A stretch of 64,000 nucleotides of DNA from Bacillus sp. SJS (GTDB lineage Bacteria; Bacillota; Bacilli; Bacillales; Bacillaceae), in NCBI RefSeq assembly GCF_000732485.2, contig NZ_JAQV02000007.1, forward strand, positions 124,001 through 188,000. The letters are read 5' to 3'. Position numbers and translations under genes: made by a program. Below are positions 52,821 through 62,348 of this stretch, one piece after another (position 1 is the stretch's first letter; the number at the start of each line of letters is the position of its first letter). The notes beneath the pieces are model-generated. The model saw nothing but the letters and a program-made list of their open reading frames with translations. It had not been told where the DNA came from and did no database searches.

Positions 52821-53381
52821 ATGAAAACCAAGCTGATTGCAAACATGTATGATTTCGAATGCAAGCTCTTCCGAAGCGTCAACAGACATTTTGACCGCAA
52901 GTTTCTCAACTTGTACTTTCGGAATATCACGCATGTTGGAGGAGCGACTCTAACCATTTTAGTCTGCTTAGCCATGATTTTATTTGCGCAGGGCCCTGTT
53001 AAATGGGTAGCGATAGCAAGTGCGGCATCTCTTGCATTAAGCCACATTCCAGTTGCCATAGTAAAAAAAATGTATCCAAGAAAACGGCCGTATATTTCAC
53101 TTTTGGAGACGAAGGTGCCTGCCAATCCATTAGAAGATCATTCTTTTCCATCCGGACATACAACAGCTATTTTTTCCGTCATTATCCCTTTCTTGCTTTT
53201 CATGCCCAGTCTTGCCTTGATTCTGATCCCTTTAGGAATTAGTGTGGGGCTTTCCCGTATCTATCTTGGACTTCATTATCCTTCTGACGTGCTGGCAGGA
53301 TGCCTGCTTGGCACATCTACAAGCATCATGACATTTATGATGGTCAGCAAGTGGTTCCCGAATCTGCTGCATTTCACTTAA
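52821..53381 (+). CDS. PAP2-family membrane phosphatase
   Basis: A 186-residue protein with five or so spans and the three PAP2 catalytic motifs: KKMYPRKRPY (motif 1), FPSGHTT (motif 2) and SRIYLGLHYPSDV (motif 3). Such enzymes remove phosphate from lipid phosphates such as undecaprenyl diphosphate or phosphatidic acid on the outer face of the membrane. The following glycosyltransferase gene is 35 bases downstream, suggesting a shared role in envelope glycolipid metabolism. Confidence 0.9.
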   Translation: MKTKLIANMYDFECKLFRSVNRHFDRKFLNLYFRNITHVGGATLTILVCLAMILFAQGPVKWVAIASAASLALSHIPVAIVKKMYPRKRPYISLLETKVPANPLEDHSFPSGHTTAIFSVIIPFLLFMPSLALILIPLGISVGLSRIYLGLHYPSDVLAGCLLGTSTSIMTFMMVSKWFPNLLHFT

Positions 53382-53416
53382 TTATTCGGTTCGACTTTAA
53401 TGTCTGGAGGGGTTCG

Positions 53417-54559
53417 ATGAAAATCGCATTGTTTACTGATACGTATGCTCCCGATGTCAACGGTGTAGCCCGTACATTAAAACGGTTCACAGACTACCTT
53501 GAAGCGAACGGCCATGAATATCGTGTATTTGCACCAGAGAGCACGAAAGAAAGTTTATTTTCCAGTCACATCCACCGTTTTGCGAGCTTCCCTTTCTTTT
53601 TATATCCTGAATGCCGTGTTGCCTGGCCCAATATGCTTCAGGTTAAAGGAGAGCTTCAAAAATTCCAGCCTGATCTCGTCCACATTGCCACTCCCTTCAA
53701 CATCGGTTTATGCGGAATGCATTATGCAAAAAAATTAAACATACCAATCGTTGGCTCCTATCACACGGATTTCGATCAATATCTTGAGTATTACGACCTT
53801 CAGTTCTTTTCAAAAATACTTTGGAAATACATGCATTGGTTTCACAGACCATTTAAAAAGCTTTTTGTGCCATCTCCCGAAACCCTTGAACAGCTAAAGA
53901 TACAAGGGTTCCCCAATTTGCGTATTTGGGGGAGAGGGGTAGATTGTTCCGTGTTTTCTCCAAGTTTAGAGGGTTTTGATGCTCATGAGCAATACAATAT
54001 TAAAGAACCATTTATCCTTTCCTATGCAGGCCGTCTCGCTCCCGAGAAAGACATTCAGACATTGATGGCCGCTGCGAAAACGATGCCTGCCCATCTAAGG
54101 GAAAAAGTTCATTTTCTTATCGTGGGAGACGGTCCATCCAAGCTTGAAATGATGAAGGATGCTCCTGAAAATATGACATTTGCCGGTTATGTCAGCGGCA
54201 GAAATCTTGCAAAAATTTATGCTTCTTCTGATTTGTTCGTCTTCCCATCTCCTACAGAAACCTTTGGAAATGTTGTCCTTGAGTCCCTTGCCTGCGGAAC
54301 CCCTGTTATTGGCGCGAACTCCGGAGGCGTAAAAAATATCATTTCTCAAGGAAAAAACGGGCTGCTGTGTGAACCGCGTAACCCTGAAGCATTTATTGAT
54401 GCCATTTCCTCTTTGCTTGAAAATCACCGATTACGGGAGGAAATGTCCCGTAATGCAAGAACCTATGCCTTAACCCAGACCTGGGACAGCATATTCGATG
54501 GACTTTTAAACGATTATGAAGAAGTTATCATTCATCCTGAAGAAGTTCGCTACGCTTAA
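53417..54559 (+). CDS. GT4-family glycosyltransferase
   Basis: A 380-residue GT-B enzyme. The acceptor-side start KIALFTDTYAPDVNGVARTL and the donor site SPTETFGNVVLESLACGTP (the E-x7-E motif) place it in GT4, close to MgtA-like mannosyltransferases and to diacylglycerol glycosyltransferases. It lacks a signal peptide and would act at the inner membrane face. The ATG at 53417 has GGAGGGG just upstream; in-frame codons upstream overlap the PAP2 gene. The sugar and acceptor are not readable. Confidence 0.88.
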   Translation: MKIALFTDTYAPDVNGVARTLKRFTDYLEANGHEYRVFAPESTKESLFSSHIHRFASFPFFLYPECRVAWPNMLQVKGELQKFQPDLVHIATPFNIGLCGMHYAKKLNIPIVGSYHTDFDQYLEYYDLQFFSKILWKYMHWFHRPFKKLFVPSPETLEQLKIQGFPNLRIWGRGVDCSVFSPSLEGFDAHEQYNIKEPFILSYAGRLAPEKDIQTLMAAAKTMPAHLREKVHFLIVGDGPSKLEMMKDAPENMTFAGYVSGRNLAKIYASSDLFVFPSPTETFGNVVLESLACGTPVIGANSGGVKNIISQGKNGLLCEPRNPEAFIDAISSLLENHRLREEMSRNARTYALTQTWDSIFDGLLNDYEEVIIHPEEVRYA

Positions 54560-54567
54560 TCACCACC

Positions 54568-54611
54568 ATAAAAAAGGCCCCGGCTCTTCACCAGCCGTGG
54601 CCTTTCTTTAT
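54568..54611. terminator. Terminator between convergent genes
   Basis: AAAGGCCCCGGCT and AGCCGTGGCCTTT pair with one mismatch around a seven-base loop, with T- and A-runs on both sides. Confidence 0.85.
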
Positions 54612-56023
54612 TAGCGGAACCACTTAATGTATCTGGCCGCCCATTTTTTCAAGCCCCCGTCAAAGAGCTTTTCCCTCCAATATAAATCTGCAGCCGACTG
54701 GATGCCGGCTGCCCGGTTCGGATAGGGGTATACCATTCCCGAAAGACTTCTCAGCTTTTTCCCGCTGCTTTTTGCAAAAACAACGGATTGCATCCAATCC
54801 CCTGCCCCCTGGCCAACAGCGTGGGCACCCAGGATCTTTCCTTTTTGATCCATAATTAATTTGACAAATCCGGTTTCCTGTTCGGTTACAAACCGATCCA
54901 CTTCATCCAAAGCTTTTTTATAAATGGTCACATTGCCATGCTGTTCTTTTGCTTCTTTTTCCGTTAACCCAATGTGAAAAACCTCCGGCCTTGTATAAAC
55001 GTTCCACGGCATATGATCATATGAAATCTTTCCTTTTACACCAAATAGGGCATTCTGTACAATGGTTTTCCCCTCTTGGCCTGCTGCGTGCGTGAAAAGA
55101 TACTGTCCGATTACATCTCCTGCCGCGAAGATGTTCTTCTGGTTCGTCTGGAGATAACCGTTCACTTTTACATGACCTTTATCATCCAGGTCTACTCCAG
55201 CTTTATCCGCTTTCAGTCCTTTTGTATTCGGAACGCGCCCCATAGCTAAAAGAATTTCATCGGCTTCAAGTATTTCTTCTTTTTGATCTGATCTAAGATG
55301 CAGGACCTTATTCTGTCCTGAAAGAGAAACCTTTTCCACTTCTGTATTTGAGCGGATCTCCAATTCTTCAGACAGCTTAGCGGTTATGAAATCTCTGACA
55401 TCCTCATCCTCTTTAGCAAGGATTTTTGAAGAACGGTCTATGATGGTGACCTCGCTGCCGAGTCTCGCGAAGGCCTGTCCCATTTCCACGCCAATTGGCC
55501 CTCCGCCTATAATAGCCAGCCTTTTCGGGAAAACCGGCATAGAAAAAATGGTTTCGTTCGTTTGAAAGCCAGCTTCCTTTAATCCATCAATATCCGGGAT
55601 GAGCGGACTTGAACCCACCGCGATAACAAACCGCTTTCCCATGAGCTTTTGTCCGTTCACTATCACTTCTTGCGAGCTTGAGAATTCGGCAGTACCGTGA
55701 AAAATGTCTACTCCAAGCTGTTCAAAGCGGTCATCCGAATCATGATGCTGAATGGTTGAAACAGCTGTCTTTACGGCATTCTTGACCTGATTAAAATCTG
55801 CGTTCAGCTCATATCCGTGTCTGGCGGCTGCATTCCTTCCTATGTAGAATTCATTCGCCTGATGAATCAGTGCCTTAGACGGCACACAGCCTACATGCAA
55901 ACAATCTCCGCCGAGAGTATCCCGTTTATCAATAAGAGCAACCTTTGCGCCAAAGGAAGCCGCACCGGCAGCAGCTGTTAATCCGCCGGAGCCCCCTCCA
56001 ATGACAATTAAATCATACTTCAT
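54611..56023 (-). CDS. Mercuric-reductase-like FAD/NAD disulfide oxidoreductase
   Basis: A 470-residue class I pyridine-nucleotide disulfide oxidoreductase. FAD motif GGGSGGLTAA at residues 9-18; redox-active pair Cys41 and Cys46 in GGDCLHVGCVPSK; second dinucleotide motif AIIGGGPIGVEMGQAF. It lacks the N-terminal metal-binding domain and the C-terminal Cys-Cys of true mercuric reductases, and lacks a lipoamide context, so neither activity should be assumed. The ATG at 56023 has GGGGGG upstream. Last gene of the six-gene operon; related proteins fused to TVP38 domains are known, which supports a link with the TVP38 gene here. Confidence 0.82.
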   Translation of the reverse strand: MKYDLIVIGGGSGGLTAAAGAASFGAKVALIDKRDTLGGDCLHVGCVPSKALIHQANEFYIGRNAAARHGYELNADFNQVKNAVKTAVSTIQHHDSDDRFEQLGVDIFHGTAEFSSSQEVIVNGQKLMGKRFVIAVGSSPLIPDIDGLKEAGFQTNETIFSMPVFPKRLAIIGGGPIGVEMGQAFARLGSEVTIIDRSSKILAKEDEDVRDFITAKLSEELEIRSNTEVEKVSLSGQNKVLHLRSDQKEEILEADEILLAMGRVPNTKGLKADKAGVDLDDKGHVKVNGYLQTNQKNIFAAGDVIGQYLFTHAAGQEGKTIVQNALFGVKGKISYDHMPWNVYTRPEVFHIGLTEKEAKEQHGNVTIYKKALDEVDRFVTEQETGFVKLIMDQKGKILGAHAVGQGAGDWMQSVVFAKSSGKKLRSLSGMVYPYPNRAAGIQSAADLYWREKLFDGGLKKWAARYIKWFR

Positions 56024-56036
56024 TTCTGCTTCCCCC

Positions 56037-56618
56037 CTACTTGAGTAATCGTTTCGCTTCAAACAGTCTTTGAAAAGCTGTAAACATTTCAACAGCGAAG
56101 AAGAGCAAGGTCATCCAAACAAGCTGGCCGCTGAAGATAATCATCAGTGAAAAAAGGATAAACCCTTCTGTCCGTTCCGCCACTCCTGCCTGATAGTAAA
56201 AGGATTTCACACCTTGTTTTTCACTAAGAGCACCCACGGTCAAAAAGATCGTCATGGAAATAATAATGGAAACGCTTAGTAAAAGAAGAGCCCACTGCGC
56301 TTCGGGGTAAGCGAAGGCAAGGCCTAAAATTACACTGATCTCCACTACCCTGTCAAACGTAATGTCAAGAACGGTTCCCCAGGCGGAAGGCTTCGTTTTT
56401 CTGGCCATTGTTCCATCGACCGCGTCCAGAAAGCCGGAAATCCATAAAACCGCTACTGCAAGCAGAGGCTGCCCCACATACACAAAAACCCCAGATGACA
56501 ATCCGATTAAAAATGCGATTCCTGTTACTTGATTCGCAGTGAGCTTCCACCTCAGTAAAACAGAGGCCGTCCCATCAATTGCAGGCTGCACATATTTCCT
56601 TCCATGCGTATCAAGCAT
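56037..56618 (-). CDS. CDP-alcohol phosphatidyltransferase
   Basis: A 193-residue membrane enzyme with about five spans. The catalytic signature DxxDGxxAR ... GxxxDxxxD is complete (LDAVDGTMAR, then GTVLDITFDR). It transfers a phosphatidyl group from CDP-diacylglycerol to an alcohol; the acceptor cannot be told from sequence. E. coli YnjF, in the ynj operon, is a distant counterpart. The start overlaps the TVP38 gene by eight bases. Confidence 0.9.
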   Translation of the reverse strand: MLDTHGRKYVQPAIDGTASVLLRWKLTANQVTGIAFLIGLSSGVFVYVGQPLLAVAVLWISGFLDAVDGTMARKTKPSAWGTVLDITFDRVVEISVILGLAFAYPEAQWALLLLSVSIIISMTIFLTVGALSEKQGVKSFYYQAGVAERTEGFILFSLMIIFSGQLVWMTLLFFAVEMFTAFQRLFEAKRLLK

Positions 56619-57273
56619 CCTTCTTCACCTCATTTTCCTCATTCGAAAAGAGCCATTTCTTCATTTTTTTTCTAAAGAGAATAGGAATGATGGCAAGTAT
56701 GATAAAAATGCCAATGGCAATAAAAATGATCATTTTATTATCTGATGTAAAACTCGAGCCAAGGAAGCTGTAGGCAAACGTACCAGGTATGATTCCAATA
56801 ATGGTCGCGAGCAAAAAGGAGCCCCAGCGAATGGTCGTCAGGCCGGCCGCATAGCTGATCAGGTCGAAATTTACGATTGGCAGGATCCTCAGCACGAGAA
56901 CATAGAGAAAACCATTCTTTTCGATGATCTTTTTTAAAGAACTGATCCATTCGGAATCTGGAACCATTTTTCTGCCGAAGGTACGAGAGAGAAAGAATGC
57001 AACCAGTGCGCCTCCGCTTGCACCTGCCATTATATAGATCATTCCGGAAATGGGACCGAATGCGAGCCCTCCCGCCAGTGACAGGATCGAAGCTGGAAAA
57101 AGGGTCAGAGGACGAACTGTATAAAGCAGAATATACACGACGGGCCCAGCCGCACCAAGTGATAAAATCCATCCCTTAATCATTTCCGGACTTACGTTCA
57201 AATAAGTCTGATTAAACCATATGAGAAGGCCGGCGGCGATAGCAAGCAGCAGCAGTCTAGCTATTTTTTTCAA
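56611..57273 (-). CDS. TVP38/TMEM64 (DedA-superfamily) membrane protein
   Basis: A 220-residue protein with about six hydrophobic segments. Family marks: YTVRPLTLFPASILSLAGGLAFG, GGALVAFFLSRTFGR and VLRILPIVNFDLISYAAGLTTI (the second re-entrant motif). DedA/TVP38 proteins include lipid scramblases and flippases. Its start overlaps the end of the ATPase gene by 17 bases, so it is firmly part of the operon. Confidence 0.9.
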   Translation of the reverse strand: MKKIARLLLLAIAAGLLIWFNQTYLNVSPEMIKGWILSLGAAGPVVYILLYTVRPLTLFPASILSLAGGLAFGPISGMIYIMAGASGGALVAFFLSRTFGRKMVPDSEWISSLKKIIEKNGFLYVLVLRILPIVNFDLISYAAGLTTIRWGSFLLATIIGIIPGTFAYSFLGSSFTSDNKMIIFIAIGIFIILAIIPILFRKKMKKWLFSNEENEVKKDA

Positions 57274-58210
57274 GGAAAGCAGCCTCCTCAGCGTTTCTGC
57301 AGATGTAAACAGTCTGCCCTTCTTTTAAAGGAAGCGATGATGGCAGTGTGATCCACTGTTCCCCGGAGTCCATCGCAATTCTGAAAAAAGACTGACCGTA
57401 TTTATATAATTCCCCTTCAATTCTGCCTTTCCAAGCATGCTCAGAAGGGACTTCAGATATCCGGAGCTTGTGAGAAGGAATAAATTCCTGCTTTTGCATC
57501 ATGCCATCTCCATAGAAGGATGCCGCCTTTTCATTTGCCGGCCGCAAATAAATCTCTCGTGCTGTCCCCTTCTGAAGAATGGCTCCTTCATGCAAAATGG
57601 CAATCTCGTCGCCGATCATCGCTGCTTCTTCCATATCATGTGTAACAAAAATGGATGTAATGTTTTGCTCCTTAAGCAGGCTTTTCACCCAAATTCTCAA
57701 TTTATCTCTCAAAAGAGGATCCACGTTCGCAAATGGTTCGTCCAGCAGCAAAAGCTTCGGCTCAAGCACCAGGGCTCTTGCGAGTGCAGCCCTTTGCTGC
57801 TCCCCTCCGGACAGTTCATCCGGGTACTGATTGGCCGCGTGCAGCATTTCAGTCTTTTCGAGCATCTTTTTTACTTTCTGCTCTCTTGCTTCTTTTTTTA
57901 CTTTATGAATCTTAAGACCATACTCTACATTTTCGACAACGGTCATATGAGGAAACAGCAGCGCCTGCTGAAAAACGAGAACCACCTCTCTTTTTCTTGC
58001 GGGAACACGGGTTACATCCTTTCCGTTCAAGAAAAATTGACCCTCATCCAGGGCTTCTATCCCTGCCAGGCACTTAAGGAGGGTGGACTTTCCTGTCCCG
58101 GAAGGCCCTATAAGAGAAAGGATTTCCCCCTTCTGAATAGAGAGGTGAATTCCGTCTAAGATTTTCTTCTTATGAAATCGCTTCGTACCATTGAAAACTA
58201 AATAAGACAT
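57257..58210 (-). CDS. ABC transporter ATPase (YnjD/iron-thiamine type)
   Basis: A 317-residue ATPase. Walker A GPSGTGKST, Q-loop FQQALLFPHMTVVENV, signature LSGGEQQRAALARAL, Walker B LLLLDEPFANVD and switch VTHDMEEA are intact. A C-terminal extension of about 80 residues looks like a TOBE-type regulatory domain. Such ATPases serve iron, thiamine, polyamine and sulfate importers. Three bases separate it from the permease gene. Confidence 0.88.
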   Translation of the reverse strand: MSYLVFNGTKRFHKKKILDGIHLSIQKGEILSLIGPSGTGKSTLLKCLAGIEALDEGQFFLNGKDVTRVPARKREVVLVFQQALLFPHMTVVENVEYGLKIHKVKKEAREQKVKKMLEKTEMLHAANQYPDELSGGEQQRAALARALVLEPKLLLLDEPFANVDPLLRDKLRIWVKSLLKEQNITSIFVTHDMEEAAMIGDEIAILHEGAILQKGTAREIYLRPANEKAASFYGDGMMQKQEFIPSHKLRISEVPSEHAWKGRIEGELYKYGQSFFRIAMDSGEQWITLPSSLPLKEGQTVYICRNAEEAAFLEKNS

Positions 58211-58213
58211 TTC

Positions 58214-59872
58214 TCAAAACCTCCCTTTATATGGAGCAAGGATCCGGTACACCGCTTCAAATGCTATCCAAACTCCGATGGGAATGATGGCAAACAGCAG
58301 TGAGAAAGCGGCCATAACTGCTGTATCCGCCTGTTCAAAATAAGGAAAATAGACAAGAGCAAGCGTCAATACACTCCCTCCGCCTATTAAGCTTGTTAAA
58401 ATAAACTGGCCAAGCGATATAACAAAAATCAGGAATGCAGAGGAACGGAATGAAGAAAGCAGGAGCGGAAGATGGATGGACATAAAAATCTCCAATCCTG
58501 ATGCTCCAAGCGTTTTAGCCTGCTGCTCAAAGCTTTGCCCCATTTGTTCAAAGCCTGCTCTGAATATTTTGATGGTATACGGAAGAGTTGGGAGAAGCTG
58601 AATCAGCACGACCCCGCTCCACTCATTTGCCAAACCGAGGCGGATAAACGCTATATGCAATCCCATTGCAATAAGCAATGCAGGAATTAGAATTGGAGCG
58701 AGAAGAATTGTCTCCGCGAGCGTCTTTCCTTTAAATTGCCGGAAAGCCAAAGCCCGTGCCGCTGGAATGCCTGCTGCAAAGTTCAGCAGCACGACAGCCG
58801 TTCCGATACCGACTGATGTCCATATGGACTGTACAAGCAGCGGATCTTCTGCAATCACCCTCCAGGCTCTCCATGTAAATTCCGAATTCAAGAGATGATT
58901 CCGGTCTCTTTGCATCACACTGCTAGCGATTAGAGCACCAATCGGAAGAAATACGAAGAGTAAATAAATGCTGAGAACAGCGGCGGAGCCTTTTTTCCTG
59001 AAAACGGTGATTCCAGAACTGGACGGTACCATTCTTCTTTTTCTGCCCCATAAAAAATAGAAAATAGCAGTCACCAATATAATTAAAACGGTGACGGTGA
59101 TCATCGCCGCATATGCCAATGGGCGCTGTGACCAATCCCCGTTGTAAAACCAGTCAAAAGCCAAAACAGAAACCATCTTAGGGAATGTGATCCCAAGCAG
59201 TGCCGGTACCTCATAAGCTGTCAGGATAAAAGCGAATAAGATCAGAAAGGTCTCAATAAGGACAGGGAACACCACTGGCCATTCTGCCGTTTTAAAAACG
59301 TCCCACCGCGATCCCCCAAGTGAGGTAATGACGTCCTTCCTCCTGCCATCCATAGAAAGATAGAGGGGCAGGAGCATCAAAATCACAAAAGGAATTTCCT
59401 TCGTGACGTACGTAAGGATTATTCCTATCCCCCATTCGTCTCTGATCAGGACGGGAAATTGCCCGGGCTGCTGCAGAAAACCAATCTCTGTCAGCACCTG
59501 AGGAATCCAGCCCGTCTGATCAAGCAGCAGCAAAAGCATGTATCCCCAGACAAAATGGGGAAAAAGAATGGGGGACCAGGCAAGCAGCTTAAAAAAAGGA
59601 CGCCTCATAAATGGGGCTATTTTTCTCGTAATCCATAATCCTGCTGCAATGGCGAGCAGCGATGAGATCAAGGCAAGTGAAAAACTGTATAAAAAGGACA
59701 TTCGAAAGCTTTTCCCATTCCAGATCTCTGCATAGGCTTTTAAACTTATATTTCCATCCATTGCTGCACTTTCATACAGTGAAAAAAGAATTCCGGACAG
59801 GAGCAGGATTCCCGATAAAACAAGAGCCGGTATAACCGCACCCGGCACCGATCTATTTTTGAACCACTTCAT
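58214..59872 (-). CDS. Double-length ABC permease (YnjC-like)
   Basis: A 552-residue permease with two fused binding-protein-dependent transport domains and about 12 spans. EAA-like loops are visible in both halves (VITSLGGSRWDVFKTAEWPVVFP and QAKTLGASGLEIFMSIHLPLL). One gene therefore provides both permease halves, as in E. coli YnjC, ThiP and FbpB-type iron transporters. Its start lies within the end of the binding-protein gene (20-bp overlap). Confidence 0.88.
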   Translation of the reverse strand: MKWFKNRSVPGAVIPALVLSGILLLSGILFSLYESAAMDGNISLKAYAEIWNGKSFRMSFLYSFSLALISSLLAIAAGLWITRKIAPFMRRPFFKLLAWSPILFPHFVWGYMLLLLLDQTGWIPQVLTEIGFLQQPGQFPVLIRDEWGIGIILTYVTKEIPFVILMLLPLYLSMDGRRKDVITSLGGSRWDVFKTAEWPVVFPVLIETFLILFAFILTAYEVPALLGITFPKMVSVLAFDWFYNGDWSQRPLAYAAMITVTVLIILVTAIFYFLWGRKRRMVPSSSGITVFRKKGSAAVLSIYLLFVFLPIGALIASSVMQRDRNHLLNSEFTWRAWRVIAEDPLLVQSIWTSVGIGTAVVLLNFAAGIPAARALAFRQFKGKTLAETILLAPILIPALLIAMGLHIAFIRLGLANEWSGVVLIQLLPTLPYTIKIFRAGFEQMGQSFEQQAKTLGASGLEIFMSIHLPLLLSSFRSSAFLIFVISLGQFILTSLIGGGSVLTLALVYFPYFEQADTAVMAAFSLLFAIIPIGVWIAFEAVYRILAPYKGRF

Positions 59873-61085
59873 TCGTCCAGTTCTCCTTTAACCAGTTCAC
59901 ATACCGTGAATCAATCTCCGGAAGGAAAGCATCTTTTAATTGCTCCGGCTTCAACACGCTGTCTCCCCGCTTAATTTCATCGTATTCAGCCTTCTGCTGA
60001 TTGGATAGCTTTGAATAATCCAAAGCCGGACTCTCCCCCCAATATTCCGGTGAGAGCTTTTTGATTTGTGCTTCCGGTGAAAGCAGGAAATTTATTGACG
60101 CTAATGCCCCCTCTTTATTTGAGCTATTGGCTGGTATGGCGAGGAAATGCGTATTCCCAATCGAGCCTGATTCAAGAACAAAGGACCGGGTTGATTCAGG
60201 GAATACGCCTTTTTCAATAAGACTCTCTGCGCGGGCCTCATTATAGCCCATTGTCATGGCAACCTCCCCATTAGCGTAGAGCTTATCAAGCTCGGTCAGA
60301 TCATTCGGATAGAGCTTTCCCTTCTTCCAGAGATAGGGCTCCAGCTCATTTAAATCCTTCCAAAGCCGGTCACTGCCTGTTTTTGCAAATTTTTCATCAT
60401 ATCCTTTATCGAGAAGACCCTTTGCCCCGCCTGCTGATTCATAAAACAAATGTCTGATAAAAGCATTTCCTGTGAAATCTTTCGGATCAGGGTAGGCGAA
60501 CTGGCCGGGATTGGCTTTCACCCATTTCTTTAAATCCTCTATCGTTTTAGGCGGATCCATAATTTTAGATGAATCATAATGGAAGACAAACTGCACTTTC
60601 CCCCATGGTGCTTCATAACCCTTTGTTTCCAGACCGAAGTCATAAAGGTTTTCAAGGGATTTTGTATCGTAGTATTTCGTGTAATTCGGCAGTTTTTCAG
60701 TAATCGGGCCAAGAAGCAGATTGTTTTGCTTGGCGTTCTTAAAGTTCTCTCCATTCAGCCAAACAATATCGATCGTTCCTTCTGTCTGTCCTGTTCTTTT
60801 CTCTGTTTCCAGTTTTTGAAGAATTTCAGGGGTATCCATTGGAACTCTTTCTAAAAGGATATTGTTTTTTTCTTTGACCGCCGGTTTCACGTACTCATCT
60901 ATATAAGCATTGATCCCAGGGTCACCGCCCCACATGAAGAGCCTCACTTTTCTCCCCGCAGCCTCTTTTTCAATATCCGACCAGCTGGATGCAAGAACTT
61001 TTTGGCTGTCCTTTTCTGTATCGGCCTTGGAAGAGCAGCCTGCTAATGCCAGTATAATCATAAATAAGACCAATAATCGCTTCAT
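59853..61085 (-). CDS. ABC transporter substrate-binding lipoprotein (YnjB-like)
   Basis: A 410-residue lipoprotein with lipobox LALAGC. The mature protein is a family 1-type periplasmic-binding fold with RKVRLFMWGGDPGINAYIDEY near the start, EGTIDIVWLNGENF, APWGKVQFVFHYDSSK and a late GNTHFLAIPANSSNKEGALASINFLL. This is the pattern of YnjB and related iron, thiamine and polyamine binding proteins. The ATG at 61085 has AAAGGGG upstream. First gene of the six-gene operon. The ligand is unknown. Confidence 0.88.
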   Translation of the reverse strand: MKRLLVLFMIILALAGCSSKADTEKDSQKVLASSWSDIEKEAAGRKVRLFMWGGDPGINAYIDEYVKPAVKEKNNILLERVPMDTPEILQKLETEKRTGQTEGTIDIVWLNGENFKNAKQNNLLLGPITEKLPNYTKYYDTKSLENLYDFGLETKGYEAPWGKVQFVFHYDSSKIMDPPKTIEDLKKWVKANPGQFAYPDPKDFTGNAFIRHLFYESAGGAKGLLDKGYDEKFAKTGSDRLWKDLNELEPYLWKKGKLYPNDLTELDKLYANGEVAMTMGYNEARAESLIEKGVFPESTRSFVLESGSIGNTHFLAIPANSSNKEGALASINFLLSPEAQIKKLSPEYWGESPALDYSKLSNQQKAEYDEIKRGDSVLKPEQLKDAFLPEIDSRYVNWLKENWTNEVVQK

Positions 61086-61170
61086 GCACAATCCCCTTTT
61101 ACGTTAAGATAGACAGATATTAATACCCCAAGAGACCTATATTGAATCCTCAATCAGAACATCAAGCATC

Positions 61171-61200
61171 CAAAAGGCCGGCCATTCAAGCCAGCCTTCC
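61171..61200 (-). terminator. Terminator between the msrAB operon and the ABC operon
   Basis: On the minus strand GGAAGGCTGGC and GGCCGGCCTTTT pair around TTGAAT, followed by a short T-run, directly after the msrAB stop. Confidence 0.78.
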
Positions 61201-61203
61201 ATT

Positions 61204-62346
61204 TCACTTAAATTCATCTGCGAATTCTCCATAGCCTTTTTTCTTAAGATCTTCCTTTGGAATAAATTTCAGCGCTGCAGAGTTCATGCAATAGCGGAGT
61301 CCTGTAGGCTTTGGCCCGTCATCAAAAACGTGCCCAAGATGAGAGTCAGCGTACTTGCTTCGTACCTCTGTCCTTGTCATAAACAGACCGTTATCCTCTT
61401 TTTCAACGATATTCCCGGGAACAAGCGGCTTGGTGAAGCTTGGCCAGCCGGTTCCAGAATCGAATTTATCCTTTGAACTGAACAGCGGTTCACCAGATAC
61501 GATGTCTACATATATTCCGTCGTCCTTCAAATCATGATAGGCATTGCTGAACGACCGCTCCGTCCCATCCTTTTGGGTCACCTTGTATTGCTCTGCAGAA
61601 AGAGTTTTTTTCAGCTCTGCATCAGAAGGCTTTTTAAAATCCGCATAGCTTGAGACAGCTTTTGATTTTTCCTTTATTTTCACTTCACGGTCTTTCCCCC
61701 AGGCTTCATCTAAAAACTGGTCGCGTCCTGAATTGTTTCTGTAAAATTTATATTGAACCGAGCTCTTTTTATAATAATCCTGATGGTATTCTTCAGCTTG
61801 ATAAAACGTATCCGCGCTTCTGATTTCAGTCACGAGCTTGGAATCGAACCTTTTCGATGCCTGCAGATCTGCTTTGGATTTTTCTGCTGCTGCTTTTTGC
61901 TCCTCGCTGTGATAGAAAATAGCGGACACATACTGATCTCCTCTGTCTACAAATTGACCGCCGCTGTCTGTCGGATCGATCTGCCTCCAAAATACTTGAA
62001 GCAGCTCATCATAGGAAATTTTAGAAGGATCGTAAACAACCTGCACCGCTTCAACATGTCCAGTGGAGCCTGAGGAAACCTCTTCATAGGAAGGATTTTT
62101 CTTTTCTCCGCCTGTGTAGCCTGAAATGACTTCGTAAACGCCGTCCAGTTTTTCAAACGGCGGTTCCATGCACCAGAAGCATCCTCCTGCAAAGGTTGCT
62201 GTCGCTTTTGTTGAATCAGCCTCCACCGCTTCAACAGGCTGTGTTCCATAGGACCGTTTCGTAAAATATTCCCCCAAATTCGGGGCAACCACAAACAAAA
62301 TAGCTGCAATACCCGCTATGACAATAATCGGCACCCAGATTTTCAT
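61204..62346 (-). CDS. msrAB: Membrane-anchored methionine sulfoxide reductase MsrA-MsrB fusion
   Basis: A 380-residue protein with an N-terminal anchor (about residues 4-22), an MsrA domain ([13 protein letters not shown], catalytic Cys56) and an MsrB domain ([12 protein letters not shown], catalytic cysteine near 353 in [11 protein letters not shown]). It would repair both S- and R-methionine sulfoxide in surface or membrane proteins, because the anchor places the domains outside. The MsrB zinc-binding CxxC pairs are missing, as in the non-zinc subclass. It follows the histidine kinase gene by two bases and is therefore in the same operon. Confidence 0.93.
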   Translation of the reverse strand: MKIWVPIIVIAGIAAILFVVAPNLGEYFTKRSYGTQPVEAVEADSTKATATFAGGCFWCMEPPFEKLDGVYEVISGYTGGEKKNPSYEEVSSGSTGHVEAVQVVYDPSKISYDELLQVFWRQIDPTDSGGQFVDRGDQYVSAIFYHSEEQKAAAEKSKADLQASKRFDSKLVTEIRSADTFYQAEEYHQDYYKKSSVQYKFYRNNSGRDQFLDEAWGKDREVKIKEKSKAVSSYADFKKPSDAELKKTLSAEQYKVTQKDGTERSFSNAYHDLKDDGIYVDIVSGEPLFSSKDKFDSGTGWPSFTKPLVPGNIVEKEDNGLFMTRTEVRSKYADSHLGHVFDDGPKPTGLRYCMNSAALKFIPKEDLKKKGYGEFADEFK

Positions 62347-62348
62347 GG

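Noticed and set aside
54611-56023. Mercury resistance gene
   Set aside because: The protein is like mercuric reductase, but the terminal Cys-Cys and metal-binding domain are missing and there is no merR or merT nearby.
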